From NCBI GenBank assembly GCA_937888775.1, contig CALAQT010000277.1, positions 1 to 15,976 on the forward strand: DNA of 15,976 nucleotides. Reading direction: 5' to 3'. The translations under genes and the position numbers were made by a program. This document shows positions 7,286 through 15,233 of the stretch, piece by piece. Position 1 is the stretch's first letter; every line of letters begins with the position of its first letter. The notes beneath the pieces were generated by a model, which saw only the letters and a list, made by a program, of their open reading frames with translations, was not told the DNA's origin and ran no database searches. This DNA is from an uncultured Actinomycetes bacterium (lineage in GTDB: Bacteria; Actinomycetota; Thermoleophilia; Solirubrobacterales; Solirubrobacteraceae).

Positions 7286-7519
7286 CCTTCCAGCGTAGTC
7301 CGAATCCGATCGGCGCGCCGGCTGGTATGGGCGGGCTCCCGACGACGCCCCCCTGCCTCGGTGAGCTGCCGACGCTCTGCCTGGGCGCCACAGTGGGGCC
7401 GTTGGCGATTCTCACTGTTATCTGATCATTTTGCCCCGCACCCCCACGAGAGGCCGGGCGGCGCACGCCAGACCATCAAAGCCAATGCGAAGCTGCAATA
7501 GAGTCGGAGCGGCGTCCGA
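7286..7519. other. Divergent intergenic region between lipoprotein and nudC
   Basis: Two genes are transcribed away from this 234-base gap, so it should hold both promoters. The stretch near 7400-7435 (TTGGCG, then an AT-richer TTATCTGATCATTTTG) is the least GC-rich part and the likeliest promoter area for nudC. No exact element can be fixed. No protein similarity was seen in the frames crossing it. Confidence 0.35.
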
Positions 7520-8473
7520 ATGTCCGCGTTTCCTAACGAGATCTCCGAACTCCCGCCCCCGGCCTTCTCCGGCATGGCGCTGGACCGCGCGGCGGAATCG
7601 CGCCGCGACCAGAACTGGACGGCGGGCCAGATCGCCGAGCCGACCTCGCGGGTGCTCGCGGCCGGCAACGAAGGACTGCTGATCGATGACGCAGCCGAGC
7701 CGCGCGTACTGCGCAAACCGATCGACGAGGGCATGATCGACTCCGCCGTCCGCAACGAGCCGATCCTGCTGGGACTGGAGGACGGCGGCGCAGCGCGGTT
7801 CGCTGTCGATCTTGATGCCCTTGATCCGGCCGCGCGGGCCAGTCTTGAGAAGGGCGCCAGAGTCGTGGCGCTACGTGACGCGGGCGCCGGGCTGTCGCGT
7901 TCGGAGGCCGGCCTGGCGGCATATCTCACCGCACTGCTCAACTGGCATCGCCGACATCGTTTCTGTGCGAACTGCGGCGCCGGCACTAACGTCACCGAGG
8001 CGGGCTACTCGCGGCGCTGCCCTCGCTGTGGGGTTACCCATTTCCCCCGGACCGACCCAGTTGTGATCATGCTCGTCGAGCACGCCGGCCGGCTGCTGCT
8101 CGGTCGGCGGTCCGGTTGGCCCGGCAATCGATACTCGGCGCTGGCCGGATTCGTCTCACCGGGAGAGTCGCTGGCCGAGGCAGTCGCGCGCGAGGTCCGG
8201 GAGGAGTCCGGGATCTTGGCGTATGACCCCAGGTTCGTGACCTCGCAACCGTGGCCGTTTCCCGCCTCGCTGATGCTCGGCTTTGACGCGCGATCGGACG
8301 GGGGCGAGCCGCGGGCGCTCGACGGCGAGCTCGAGGACGTCCAGTGGTTCACGTTTGACGAGGTACAAGCGGCCAGCGCCGAAACCCGAGTGGATCTGCG
8401 ACTGCCACCACCGATCTCGATCGCGCGGTTCCTGATCGACCGCTGGTTGGCTCGCCAGCGCTCAAGCGCCTGA
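7520..8473 (+). CDS. nudC: NAD+ diphosphatase (NADH pyrophosphatase), Nudix family
   Basis: NudC hydrolyses NAD(H) to NMN(H) and AMP, and in other bacteria also removes NAD caps from RNA (EC 3.6.1.22). The 317-residue protein shows the full three-part architecture. There is an N-terminal domain, then a zinc ribbon with Cys149, Cys152, Cys167 and Cys170 (CANCG and CPRCG), then the catalytic domain with an exact Nudix box GX5EX7REUXEEXGU at 210-232. The NudC-specific motif SQPWPFP follows at 242-248. The start at 7520 is supported by GGAG at 7506-7509, ten bases upstream. It is a cytosolic enzyme and stands alone between divergent and downstream lipoprotein genes, so it is probably monocistronic. 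Every diagnostic motif is intact. Confidence 0.95.
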   Translation: MSAFPNEISELPPPAFSGMALDRAAESRRDQNWTAGQIAEPTSRVLAAGNEGLLIDDAAEPRVLRKPIDEGMIDSAVRNEPILLGLEDGGAARFAVDLDALDPAARASLEKGARVVALRDAGAGLSRSEAGLAAYLTALLNWHRRHRFCANCGAGTNVTEAGYSRRCPRCGVTHFPRTDPVVIMLVEHAGRLLLGRRSGWPGNRYSALAGFVSPGESLAEAVAREVREESGILAYDPRFVTSQPWPFPASLMLGFDARSDGGEPRALDGELEDVQWFTFDEVQAASAETRVDLRLPPPISIARFLIDRWLARQRSSA

Positions 8474-8558
8474 TGCAGCGCTAGCTGCGCCAGCGGATCC
8501 GAACGTGAACCAGGCGCGACGGGAAGGATCCGCCCTGGCCGGGGTCCTATCTGTTGGA

Positions 8559-8584
8559 GGCCCTGGAGCCGAGCTCCCCAGGCC
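8559..8584 (+). terminator. Imperfect hairpin between nudC and the next lipoprotein
   Basis: GGCCCTGGAGC (8559-8569) can pair with GCTCCCCAGGCC (8573-8584) with small bulges around a three-base loop. It lies between the nudC stop and the next start. No T-run follows. It may end the nudC transcript. Confidence 0.35.
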
Positions 8585-8627
8585 CCATACCGATCGTTCA
8601 TCACTCAGACCGAACTGGAGCATCGAA

Positions 8628-9140
8628 ATGGGCACTGCCATCTCAGGATCGATCAGGTGGCGAGCGAGCTGCGGGCTCGTCCTCGCCTGCCTCGCCGCCG
8701 CGGGCTGCGGATCGGGCTCTTCGAGCTCCTCGACGGTCACCAGCGCCTCAGCTGCGCCCGCCACCGCCACGGCCACGGCCACCCGCGCTTCACATCCCGC
8801 CGCCACGCGCAAAGCCAGTACGAAGACCCACAGGGCGAAGACCCACAAAGCGAAGACGGCCAGCTCCTCGCATAGGGGCGCCGCCTCCACGGCCACCGCC
8901 TCGCCGACGCCGGCCGTGACCTCGACACCGGCCGTGACCTCGACAGCTACCACCTCAACACCGCCGGCCACCTCCACGGCCGCCGCCTCGCCACAGGCGG
9001 CCACATCTACAGCCGCCACCTCGACATCGGCGCGGTCATCGTCGGCGTCAGGGTCCGGTGGAATCCCGCAGGGGCCGACCGCCGGTGACCGTGACAGCGA
9101 CAACAACGGCGGCCCCAGCGATGGGGACGGCAATCTCTAG
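8628..9140 (+). CDS. Low-complexity Thr/Ala/Ser-rich lipoprotein
   Basis: The frame opens earlier, at 8505, but the ATG at 8628 has GGAG seven bases upstream and gives a clean signal peptide, so I use it (170 residues). The h-region is CGLVLACLAAAGC with the lipidated Cys in an AAGC lipobox. The mature part is almost entirely Ala, Thr, Ser and Pro. It includes a basic repeat block TKTHRAKTHKAKT, then many TSTPAVTST-like units, and an acidic tail GDRDSDNNGGPSDGDGNL that resembles Ca2+-binding Asp/Asn repeats. Such chains act as wall-spanning tethers in other surface proteins. No folded catalytic domain is present. The next lipoprotein gene starts one base into the stop codon, hence a possible operon. 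A long minus-strand frame over it is a shadow of the repeats. Confidence 0.72.
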   Translation: MGTAISGSIRWRASCGLVLACLAAAGCGSGSSSSSTVTSASAAPATATATATRASHPAATRKASTKTHRAKTHKAKTASSSHRGAASTATASPTPAVTSTPAVTSTATTSTPPATSTAAASPQAATSTAATSTSARSSSASGSGGIPQGPTAGDRDSDNNGGPSDGDGNL

Positions 9141-9772
9141 TGGTCGTCCCCGCAAGTACGGCCGTTCGAATGCGAGCGTACTTGCGGGGGGCGGCCACCC
9201 GTCATGCGGCGCGCGGCGCCGTGGCGCTTGCGTTGATCGCATCAGGATGCGGATCGCAAGCGAGGACCCGGTCTGCGCCCAGCGCCGCCCGCCAGGGGTT
9301 CGCCTGGCTGCATCCGCGGCCGGCGCCGAAAGGCTGGGGAGTGGCCCGTATTCCGACGGGAGCGGTGATGCGCTACCCGAGCGGGTGGCGGCGCATCGCC
9401 GGCGACACGGGAACAGCGACGGCCGTGCTGGCAAACCGGGAGCACGAGTTCCTGGGATATCTGAATCTCACCCCGCGCCAGGACGACGAGAACCTCGGCA
9501 ACTGGGCCTCGTTCCGCCTCGGGCACAATGCCCAGGAAGGAGATCGTGGCGTCACCCGGCTGGCGTCGGCCAGCGGCCTGCGATTTCGCAGTGGGCTCGG
9601 GAGCTGCGTGCGCGAGGCCTACACCACGACCACCGGTGCGCATTTCATCGAGCTTGCCTGCCTGGTCAGGGGGCCGACGGCCAGTTCGGTGATCGTAGGC
9701 GCCAGCCCACCCCGCACGTGGACGGAGATTGCTCCGCTGATCGAACGATCTATCTCGGCGCTGACCACCTGA
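9140..9772 (+). CDS. Putative lipoprotein, unknown family
   Basis: Up to 210 residues, with the hydrophobic segment GAVALALIASGC forming a signal peptide whose lipobox ends in ASGC. After a short linker the mature protein has a compact region with conserved-looking aromatic strands: KGWGVARIPTGAVMRYPSGW, ATAVLANREHEFLGYLNLTP, NWASFRLGHN, and FIELACLVRG. Two Cys residues (in GSCVREAY and LACLV) could form a disulfide. I cannot name a family. The GTG at 9140 overlaps the TAG of the upstream gene (TAGTG) and would allow translational coupling. The ATG at 9170 would give a shorter, more typical n-region but lies inside the loop of an inverted repeat and has no Shine-Dalgarno. Either start yields the same mature protein. 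Confidence 0.7.
   Translation: MVVPASTAVRMRAYLRGAATRHAARGAVALALIASGCGSQARTRSAPSAARQGFAWLHPRPAPKGWGVARIPTGAVMRYPSGWRRIAGDTGTATAVLANREHEFLGYLNLTPRQDDENLGNWASFRLGHNAQEGDRGVTRLASASGLRFRSGLGSCVREAYTTTTGAHFIELACLVRGPTASSVIVGASPPRTWTEIAPLIERSISALTT
9148..9189. repeat. Perfect 13-bp inverted repeat at the lipoprotein gene junction
   Basis: CCCCGCAAGTACG (9148-9160) and CGTACTTGCGGGG (9177-9189) are exact reverse complements with a 16-base spacer containing TTCGAA. The repeat starts eight bases after the stop of the upstream lipoprotein gene and covers the start region of the next. It may be a transcription terminator or attenuator between the two genes, or a protein-binding operator. No T-run follows. 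Confidence 0.8.
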
Positions 9773-9997
9773 CGCGCGGCTGCTTCACGATGTCAGCAAG
9801 ATCCGCAGCCGGCGCCACAGAGCGCCGCCGCGGACTCTGCGGACGCCCGCCGGCTCGGGCTTGAGCGCCATGCCAGAGCTGGCGCGCTCACAGCCCACGA
9901 GAGCGCGGTGATCGCCGACTGTGGACAATCCGATCTGTGAGCATCCGTCCACGGCAGAACGCACCCGGGCCCGCGACCTCGTAGATCTGGACCGGCG
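9773..9997. other. Intergenic region upstream of the ABC exporter operon
   Basis: This 225-base interval carries no gene. TGAGCGCCA (9862-9870) and TGGCGCGCTCA (9880-9890) form a nearly perfect hairpin with a two-base insertion, about 90 bases after the lipoprotein stop, a plausible terminator. The remaining 100 bases before the GTG at 9998 should contain the exporter promoter, but no clear elements are visible. Confidence 0.4.
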
Positions 9998-10882
9998 GTG
10001 CTCGAGCTGCAAGCCCTCCAGCACCGCTTCGGCTCGCGCACCGCGCTCGACGGGGTCAGTCTGACGGTCGGCCCGGGCGAGATCGTCGGCCTGGTCGGCC
10101 GCAACGGGGCGGGCAAGACCACGACGATGCGCGCGGTGATGGGGATCCTGACCCCTGATCGCGGGACCGTCAGCTGGCAGGGGCATCCGGTGGGCGAAGC
10201 GGACCGGATGCGGTTTGGCTATATGCCCGAGGAGCGGGGGCTCTATCCCCAGATGCGCCTCGGGGACCAGGTGGGCTACTTCGCTCGGTTGCACGGTAAG
10301 GACCCGGCGGGCGCCGAGCGCGCGGCGGGCGACTGGCTGGATCGGCTCCGTCTCGGCTCGCGAAAGCGGGAGCGGCTGGTGGCACTGTCGCACGGCAATC
10401 AGCAGCGCGTACAGCTCGCGGTCGCGCTCGTGCACGACCCGGTGCTGCTGGCGCTGGACGAGCCATTCGCCGGCCTGGATCCCGAGGCGGTCGATTCGCT
10501 GTCAGAGATCCTCGACGGGCGGGCGAGCGGGGGCACGGCGATCCTGTTCTCCAGCCATCAGCTCGAGCTCGTCGAACGCGTCTGCCGGCGCGTGGTAATC
10601 ATGGAGGCCGGGCGCGTGCTGGCGGCCGGGACGCTGCGTGAGCTGCGTCAGCGGTTCCCGACCCAACTGCGCGTCAAGGTCAGCGCTCCGGCCGGCTGGA
10701 CCGACCAGCTCAGCGGAGCCCAGCTCGTACGCCGGGACGAGAGCGGCGTGCTGCTGGTCGTCGAGCCCGGCGTCGACGTGCAGGCGATCCTCGACGCCGC
10801 CCGCGCCGCTGGGGCAGTCGAGCATTTCGGCTTTGAGACGGGCGGGCTGGTCGATCTCTACCGTCGACTGCTGTCGCCGTGA
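9998..10882 (+). CDS. ABC transporter ATP-binding protein (NatA-like)
   Basis: This 294-residue ATPase powers export by the permease encoded right behind it. It has the Walker A motif GRNGAGKT at 34-41, an LSHGNQQ signature at 130-136 (a variant of LSGGQ common in this subgroup), Walker B LLALDEP at 150-156 with catalytic Glu155, the D-loop AGLDP and the switch His187 in FSSHQ. YMPEERGLYPQM contains the Q-loop region and is typical of the NatA/YhaQ branch. Residues 215-294 form a C-terminal domain of the DUF4162 kind found in that branch. The GTG start has GGA six bases upstream. Its stop overlaps the next start in GTGA. The family includes Na+ efflux and drug exporters, but the substrate here cannot be told. 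Confidence 0.93.
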   Translation: MLELQALQHRFGSRTALDGVSLTVGPGEIVGLVGRNGAGKTTTMRAVMGILTPDRGTVSWQGHPVGEADRMRFGYMPEERGLYPQMRLGDQVGYFARLHGKDPAGAERAAGDWLDRLRLGSRKRERLVALSHGNQQRVQLAVALVHDPVLLALDEPFAGLDPEAVDSLSEILDGRASGGTAILFSSHQLELVERVCRRVVIMEAGRVLAAGTLRELRQRFPTQLRVKVSAPAGWTDQLSGAQLVRRDESGVLLVVEPGVDVQAILDAARAAGAVEHFGFETGGLVDLYRRLLSP

Positions 10883-12069
10883 GTCGGACACCCACCACCC
10901 GCTTGGTGGCCGGCCGTGAGATCTCAGAGCGGCTGGGAAGCCGCGCGCTGCGGATCACCACGGCGATCATGACGGTGCTCGTGGTCGCCGGTGTCGCGAT
11001 CCCGGGACTTATCCGAACTCCGGCCAGGCCGACGGCGCTGGGGTTGGTGGGCCGACCCGCCCAGGCGCTTGCGCCAGCGCTGGCGACGACCGCTCGCCTC
11101 GCCAAGGTCAAGCTCAAGCTGAGCGACGTCACCAGTGCCCGGCTCGCGCGCACGCAGGTCCGGCGCGGAACGCTTGACGTCGCCCTCACTGTCGGAACCA
11201 ATCGGGTTGCGGCCGAGGTGCGCCAGACTCTTTCGCCGACGATCGGGTCGCTGCTGGCCGCGACGCTGGACGCCGCCCATCAGCGCCAGGTGCTCGGCCG
11301 GGCCGGGGTCTCCGCAAGGACGATCCTCAGCGCGCAAACGCCCGTGCCGCTGGCGACCGTGGCGATCGAGCCTGCCCCATCGCACAAGGCGGCGCGTGAC
11401 ATTGCGGCGCTGGCGGCCGGTCTGCTGCTGTATCTCACCGTGGCGATGTACGGCAATGCGGTCGCCACCGGGGTAGCCCAGGAGAAGACCTCGCGCACCG
11501 CCGAGGTGCTGCTGGCCGCGGTCCGCCCCCGCCAGCTGCTGATCGGAAAGGTGATCGGCATCGGCGTCTGCGGTCTTGCCCAGCTCGCAGTCCCGGTGAT
11601 TGCCGGCTTGATCGCCAACGCGGTCCTGCACAGCGCTCAGATCCCGTCCACCGTCTGGCTGCTGCTGCCTTCGAGCCTGCTGTGGTTCGCCCTCGGATAT
11701 GCGCTCTACGCGTTCGGCTTCGCCGCCGCCGGGGCCACCGTCGCACGCCAAGAGGAGGTCCAGTTCGCCACTGCCCCGTTCGCATTCCCGCTCGTCGCCG
11801 GCTACCTGCTGGTCTACGCGGTGATCGGGTCCCCGCACGCGACCTGGATCCGCGTGCTGTCGTTTGTTCCACCGCTCGCCCCCTCACTGATGCCCGCGCG
11901 GATCGCGATCGGTGGCGTTGCCTGGTGGGAGATGGCGCTCGACGTGGTGATCATGCTGATCGCGGTGTGGGGGATGATCCGTCTAGCCGGTCGGATCTAC
12001 GCCGATGCACTGGTCCGCAGTGGCGCCAGGCTCAGCTGGCGCGCGGCCCTGAAGCTGCCCGGACGATGA
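10879..12069 (+). CDS. ABC-2 family transporter permease (NatB-like)
   Basis: This 396-residue membrane protein is the partner of the preceding ATPase; its GTG start overlaps the ATPase stop by four bases (GTGA), a sign of translational coupling. It has the ABC-2 type layout: one N-terminal helix (about 25-45), a large extracytoplasmic domain of about 130 residues, then five helices in the C-terminal half. These begin at DIAALAAGLLLYLTV, IGIGVCGLAQLAVPVIAGL, LLLPSSLLWFALGYALYAFGF, PFAFPLVAGYLLVYAVIG and ALDVVIMLIAVWGMIRL. The QEKTSRTAEVLLAAVRPRQLLIGK stretch after the second helix is the conserved cytoplasmic coupling segment seen in NatB/YhaP permeases. The length fits the family. Substrate unknown. 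Confidence 0.9.
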   Translation: MSRTPTTRLVAGREISERLGSRALRITTAIMTVLVVAGVAIPGLIRTPARPTALGLVGRPAQALAPALATTARLAKVKLKLSDVTSARLARTQVRRGTLDVALTVGTNRVAAEVRQTLSPTIGSLLAATLDAAHQRQVLGRAGVSARTILSAQTPVPLATVAIEPAPSHKAARDIAALAAGLLLYLTVAMYGNAVATGVAQEKTSRTAEVLLAAVRPRQLLIGKVIGIGVCGLAQLAVPVIAGLIANAVLHSAQIPSTVWLLLPSSLLWFALGYALYAFGFAAAGATVARQEEVQFATAPFAFPLVAGYLLVYAVIGSPHATWIRVLSFVPPLAPSLMPARIAIGGVAWWEMALDVVIMLIAVWGMIRLAGRIYADALVRSGARLSWRAALKLPGR

Positions 12070-12087
12070 GCGCTCGCCGGCCTGCGC

Positions 12088-12093
12088 TAGCGT
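12088..12093 (+). promoter_or_regulatory. Possible -10 element of a leaderless transcript
   Basis: TAGCGT fits the actinobacterial TANNNT consensus and ends seven bases before the GTG at 12101, the spacing typical of leaderless promoters. The downstream gene has no Shine-Dalgarno sequence. No -35 element is obvious. Confidence 0.35.
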
Positions 12094-12100
12094 TTCCCGC

Positions 12101-12805
12101 GTGAGCAGTGTCGGGCGCTACGCGAAGTTCACCGCTAAGCCGGGCCAGGGAGAGGCGCTGACCACCAAGCTCTTGGAGGTGGCGCAGAGCGTCGCGGAAG
12201 CTCCCGGGTGCCAGCTGTACGTGATCAACCGATCGCCCGGTGAACGGGAGGTCGTGTGGGTGACCGAGCTGTGGCGAAGCCAGGAGCAACTTGACGCTGC
12301 GCTGGCGTCAGCCGAGGCCCGCGCCGCGATCCCGGCCGTGCTGGAGCTCGTGGAGGCCGACTCGTTTGAGCGGATCGAGCTCGAGCCAATCGGCGGCGCC
12401 GGCTATCCAATCGCCACCACCGGAGCGACGATCGTCAACCTGCAGGAGGTGGAGGACGCCGCCGCCAAGTTCGGCTTCGGCGAGGCCGGCGAAGCCCGCT
12501 TTGCCAGGACGGAGCTCGGCGCCGGCACGGTCGGCCTGAGCCTGCAGGAGCTACGCCCCGGCGCACGCCAGACCTTCGGGCACCGGCATGCCCTCGACGA
12601 GGAGGTCTACGTGATCCTGGGCGGCAGCGGACGGGTGGCGATCGACGACGAGATCCATCCGCTGCGCAAGCTCGACGCGATCCGAGTCGCCCCGGGATCC
12701 AAGCGCGCATTCGAGGCCGGTCCGGACGGCCTGCAGATCCTGGCCACCGGCGCGCACCGGCCGGGGGACGCGGAGATCCTGCCGGGCTATTGGCCAGAGG
12801 CCTGA
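12101..12805 (+). CDS. ABM-domain and cupin-domain fusion protein
   Basis: This 234-residue cytosolic protein joins two small folds. Residues about 5-90 match the antibiotic biosynthesis monooxygenase (ABM) fold: RYAKFTAKPGQGEALTTKLLEVA, the short PGCQLYVINRSPGE strands, VVWVTELWRSQEQLDAALAS and a final helix. Residues about 130-220 form a cupin barrel with the metal motif GHRHALDEEVYVILGGSG (His161, His163, Glu167) and a closing strand LQILATGAH. ABM proteins oxidise or degrade aromatic compounds or only act as stress-related folds; cupins bind metals and small ligands. The fusion may be an enzyme acting on an aromatic substrate, but no reaction can be assigned. It follows the exporter by 31 bases yet lacks a ribosome-binding site, suggesting its own leaderless transcript. 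It converges on the next gene. Confidence 0.85.
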   Translation: MSSVGRYAKFTAKPGQGEALTTKLLEVAQSVAEAPGCQLYVINRSPGEREVVWVTELWRSQEQLDAALASAEARAAIPAVLELVEADSFERIELEPIGGAGYPIATTGATIVNLQEVEDAAAKFGFGEAGEARFARTELGAGTVGLSLQELRPGARQTFGHRHALDEEVYVILGGSGRVAIDDEIHPLRKLDAIRVAPGSKRAFEAGPDGLQILATGAHRPGDAEILPGYWPEA

Positions 12806-12815
12806 CCGCCGGCGG
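12806..12815. terminator. Short GC palindrome between convergent genes
   Basis: CCGCCGGCGG is a perfect 10-bp palindrome in the 19 bases between the converging ABM-cupin and DUF1906 genes. A palindrome without loop is a weak terminator at best, but the location is the only place a shared one could lie. Confidence 0.25.
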
Positions 12816-12824
12816 GCAATCGCG

Positions 12825-15050
12825 TCAGCGAAAGCCAACCAGCGCCAGCGCGGCATGGGCGGTCGCGCCCGGCTGTGAAACCGTCGCATAGACGCCAAGC
12901 TGGTTGCCACTGGCACCGGCGAGCAGCGCGCGGCCCTGAGCAGTGAGCTTGAAGATCAGGTAGCCGAGCTCGTTGGCGCCCAAGCGCTCGGGACCGCCGG
13001 TGGCGATCGTGGTGTTGCCGGCCCTGATGCTCGTGTAGATAACGCACGACGCGTTACCCGAGCAGCCCGCCAGCAGCCCGCCGGTGGCATCCGCGGAGAC
13101 AAAGTCGGTCACCCCTACGAGTCTCAGCGCCGGCGCGCCGTGCAGGACACGGCGCGGACCGCGCCCGCCGGCGATGAACGGGATCAGATTCATCGTGGAG
13201 GTGGCGGTCGGACCGCCCGCCGCGTGCGCGGCGATCTGTACCGGCAGGCGGCGGGAGCCGGCTCGGGCCAGCAGCCGGGCCCCGGTGGTCGTCAGCGAAA
13301 AGTGCAGCACGCCGCCACCGGACGGGATCCACTCAGGCCCGGTGCTGGCAATCGTCGTGCGCCCAGCGGTGACCGTGCCGGCGATCTGGCACAGAGCGGC
13401 AGTCAAGCACCCGACCGGCACGCCGCCGATGCCCTGTGAAGAGACAAATGCGGAGTGCCCGTAGATCGCGACAGCGGCTGGCGTGGCGACCGCGGGTGAG
13501 GTACCGAGCGCCACTCCGGTGGATCCGAGCCCCTGCACGGCAAAGAAGGGAAATGCGTCGTGGACGGTGATCTTCGTATTGGCCCCCGCGCTCGAAACAG
13601 AGCCCAACGGCGTCAGCGCTTGCGGGCTGGAACCCGCCAGCACTTGCCAGCCGGCCACGTCCGTGGCTCCGCTCCAGCCGGCGTGAAGCGTGATGCTCCC
13701 GTCGACGTGCGGGAAGACCGTCACCGTCGGGGCCGGGGCGACGGTAGGTACCGGGACCACCGCGGGCCCCTGCCCGGCGCCGGCGGTGGCGCCGTCGAGG
13801 TAATCGCTGTCGATGTTGATCGTGACGCCGCCGTAGGTGGCGTTGTGGCCGCCCTGATACTGATGAAGCCGCTGATGCGCTGACCAGTCGGTGGCCGGGA
13901 TGTAGGCGGGATCGGCCGTGCTCTGGTTCCCGTTCCAGTTAGCGTCCCAGATGTCATCGGGCTCGGCGAAGCCGGTCCCGCTTTGGGCGACGAGGTCGCT
14001 AACCCCAGCGCCGGCGCTGCTATAGACCCCCGACTGATATCCAGCCGCGTGCAGCGCCGTAGTCCAGGCCGACAGGAACGTCATCACGGCGGAGGTGTTG
14101 GCGGCGGTCCTCGGGTAGCTCTCCATATCGAAGTAGATCGGGTTTCCCTGACCGATCCCAACCGTCTGCGCCTGGGTGACTGCGTCGGCGGCGGCGGCGC
14201 TACCCTCGCTGGCCGCCTGACTGGGCACGATGCCCGCGCAGCCGCACGAGTTGGTGGGTGCCTGAAGGCCCACGTAGGTGGGGATCAGCCCCCAGCCGGC
14301 CGCCGATTCCGCGCTCACCCACGCCGAGGTGAGGTTGTGTTGCGAGCAGGCCATGTTCGCGCCGCCGATGTAGACGCCGAGCGCGCGATACGGGGACGCC
14401 CCCCAGGCGGACATCTGCGACGTGCTGGGCGTCGCGCAGGCGTCAAATCCCAGCCCCGTGTAGACGGCGGCCTGATGGGCCGGAGCGCCGGCGGATCGGG
14501 CTAGTGGCGCCGGTGAACTGGCCACCGAGGCCGCGCCGGATCGAGCGGCGCGGACCAGGCGGGCACCGAGCGCGTGCCGGATGAGGCCAGGCTGCCGACC
14601 CCAAGTGGCAGTCACCGTGACGCCGTGGGCGGCGAGCGCAAATCGGGCTACCGATCCCTGGGCCGCTTGGGCTGCGGGACGGGTAACGAGCGGCAGGGCG
14701 GAGCCACCGCCCCCCGTGCTGGCGTCACGCGAGGTCAGCGGCGAGATCAGGATCGCCTCCGTGCGGCCGATCGCCGCGGCCGGGCAGCGCTGCCTGGCGC
14801 TCGGAGACCCCAGGTACAGCGCGTGGCGGTCAAAGCGCACGCAAACGGACGGATCGGTGGCCAGCTCATAGACGGGCCAGGCGGCCGGGACCGAGATGCG
14901 GTATCCGTGGTAACTGACCACCTTGGTCGCGGCGCCGACGGCCCCCAGCGCCGTGCCGTTCAGGCCCAGGACCAGCGCCACGAGCACGACGGTGGCGAGC
15001 CCCAGCCGCACTCTGCCCATCGGCCCGGGTTGTCCAACAACGCCGTGCAT
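12825..15050 (-). CDS. Secreted DUF1906 glycoside hydrolase-like protein with C-terminal repeats
   Basis: A multi-domain exported protein of about 740 residues. The signal peptide is MGRVRLGLATVVLVALVLG with a likely cleavage after ALGA. An N-terminal module (about 14930-14730) follows, with SYHGYRISVPAAWPVY. Then comes a DUF1906 domain (about 14465-13790) of the Rv2525c-like glycoside-hydrolase fold. It starts YTGLGFDACATPST, includes PIYFDMESYP with the putative acidic residues, GYQSGVYSS and WSAHQRLHQYQGG, and ends NIDSDYLDG. A beta-rich segment (GSITLHAGWSGATDVAGWQV) comes next. Two homologous repeats of about 100 residues, each with a Cys pair, close the protein at about 13471-13165 and 13130-12828. 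The frame opens at GTG 15092, and ATGs at 15050 and 15020 are both possible. The family is thought to act on cell-wall or surface glycans. It is probably monocistronic. Confidence 0.85.
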   Translation of the reverse strand: MHGVVGQPGPMGRVRLGLATVVLVALVLGLNGTALGAVGAATKVVSYHGYRISVPAAWPVYELATDPSVCVRFDRHALYLGSPSARQRCPAAAIGRTEAILISPLTSRDASTGGGGSALPLVTRPAAQAAQGSVARFALAAHGVTVTATWGRQPGLIRHALGARLVRAARSGAASVASSPAPLARSAGAPAHQAAVYTGLGFDACATPSTSQMSAWGASPYRALGVYIGGANMACSQHNLTSAWVSAESAAGWGLIPTYVGLQAPTNSCGCAGIVPSQAASEGSAAAADAVTQAQTVGIGQGNPIYFDMESYPRTAANTSAVMTFLSAWTTALHAAGYQSGVYSSAGAGVSDLVAQSGTGFAEPDDIWDANWNGNQSTADPAYIPATDWSAHQRLHQYQGGHNATYGGVTINIDSDYLDGATAGAGQGPAVVPVPTVAPAPTVTVFPHVDGSITLHAGWSGATDVAGWQVLAGSSPQALTPLGSVSSAGANTKITVHDAFPFFAVQGLGSTGVALGTSPAVATPAAVAIYGHSAFVSSQGIGGVPVGCLTAALCQIAGTVTAGRTTIASTGPEWIPSGGGVLHFSLTTTGARLLARAGSRRLPVQIAAHAAGGPTATSTMNLIPFIAGGRGPRRVLHGAPALRLVGVTDFVSADATGGLLAGCSGNASCVIYTSIRAGNTTIATGGPERLGANELGYLIFKLTAQGRALLAGASGNQLGVYATVSQPGATAHAALALVGFR

Positions 15051-15075
15051 ATGGCCACAATTTACGTCCACTCCG

Positions 15076-15081
15076 ACTATA
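15076..15081 (-). promoter_or_regulatory. Possible -10 element of the DUF1906 gene
   Basis: On the minus strand TATAGT matches the TANNNT consensus and lies about 25 bases before the ATG at 15050, in a notably AT-rich patch for this genome. The -35 position is not convincing. If it is used, the GTG at 15092 cannot be the start. Confidence 0.35.
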
Positions 15082-15233
15082 ACGCGCCGCACCCCCCTTA
15101 AGTAGCGGTCGCGCCGGGACCTGCTCAGGACTGCCGGGCGCCGAGCGCAGCCGTGGATTCGGCGCGCATGAGCGCTCGATCTCCGGCGGTGCCAGCAAGC
15201 GGTTGGCCGGTCGGTCAGCGGATAGTGGAACGC

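Noticed and set aside
8462..9133. 223-codon minus-strand frame rich in Val/Ala/Glu repeats
   Set aside because: It mirrors the Thr/Ala repeats of the plus-strand lipoprotein, which has a signal peptide, a lipobox and a Shine-Dalgarno; the minus frame has none.
9160..9176. GTTCGAATGC resembling a tRNA T-loop
   Set aside because: It lies in the loop of a perfect inverted repeat and no acceptor, D or anticodon stem can be built around it.
10924..11838. 304-codon minus-strand frame opposite the ABC permease
   Set aside because: The translation is a Gly/Arg/Asp/Gln-rich shadow of the membrane helices on the plus strand, with no recognisable motif.
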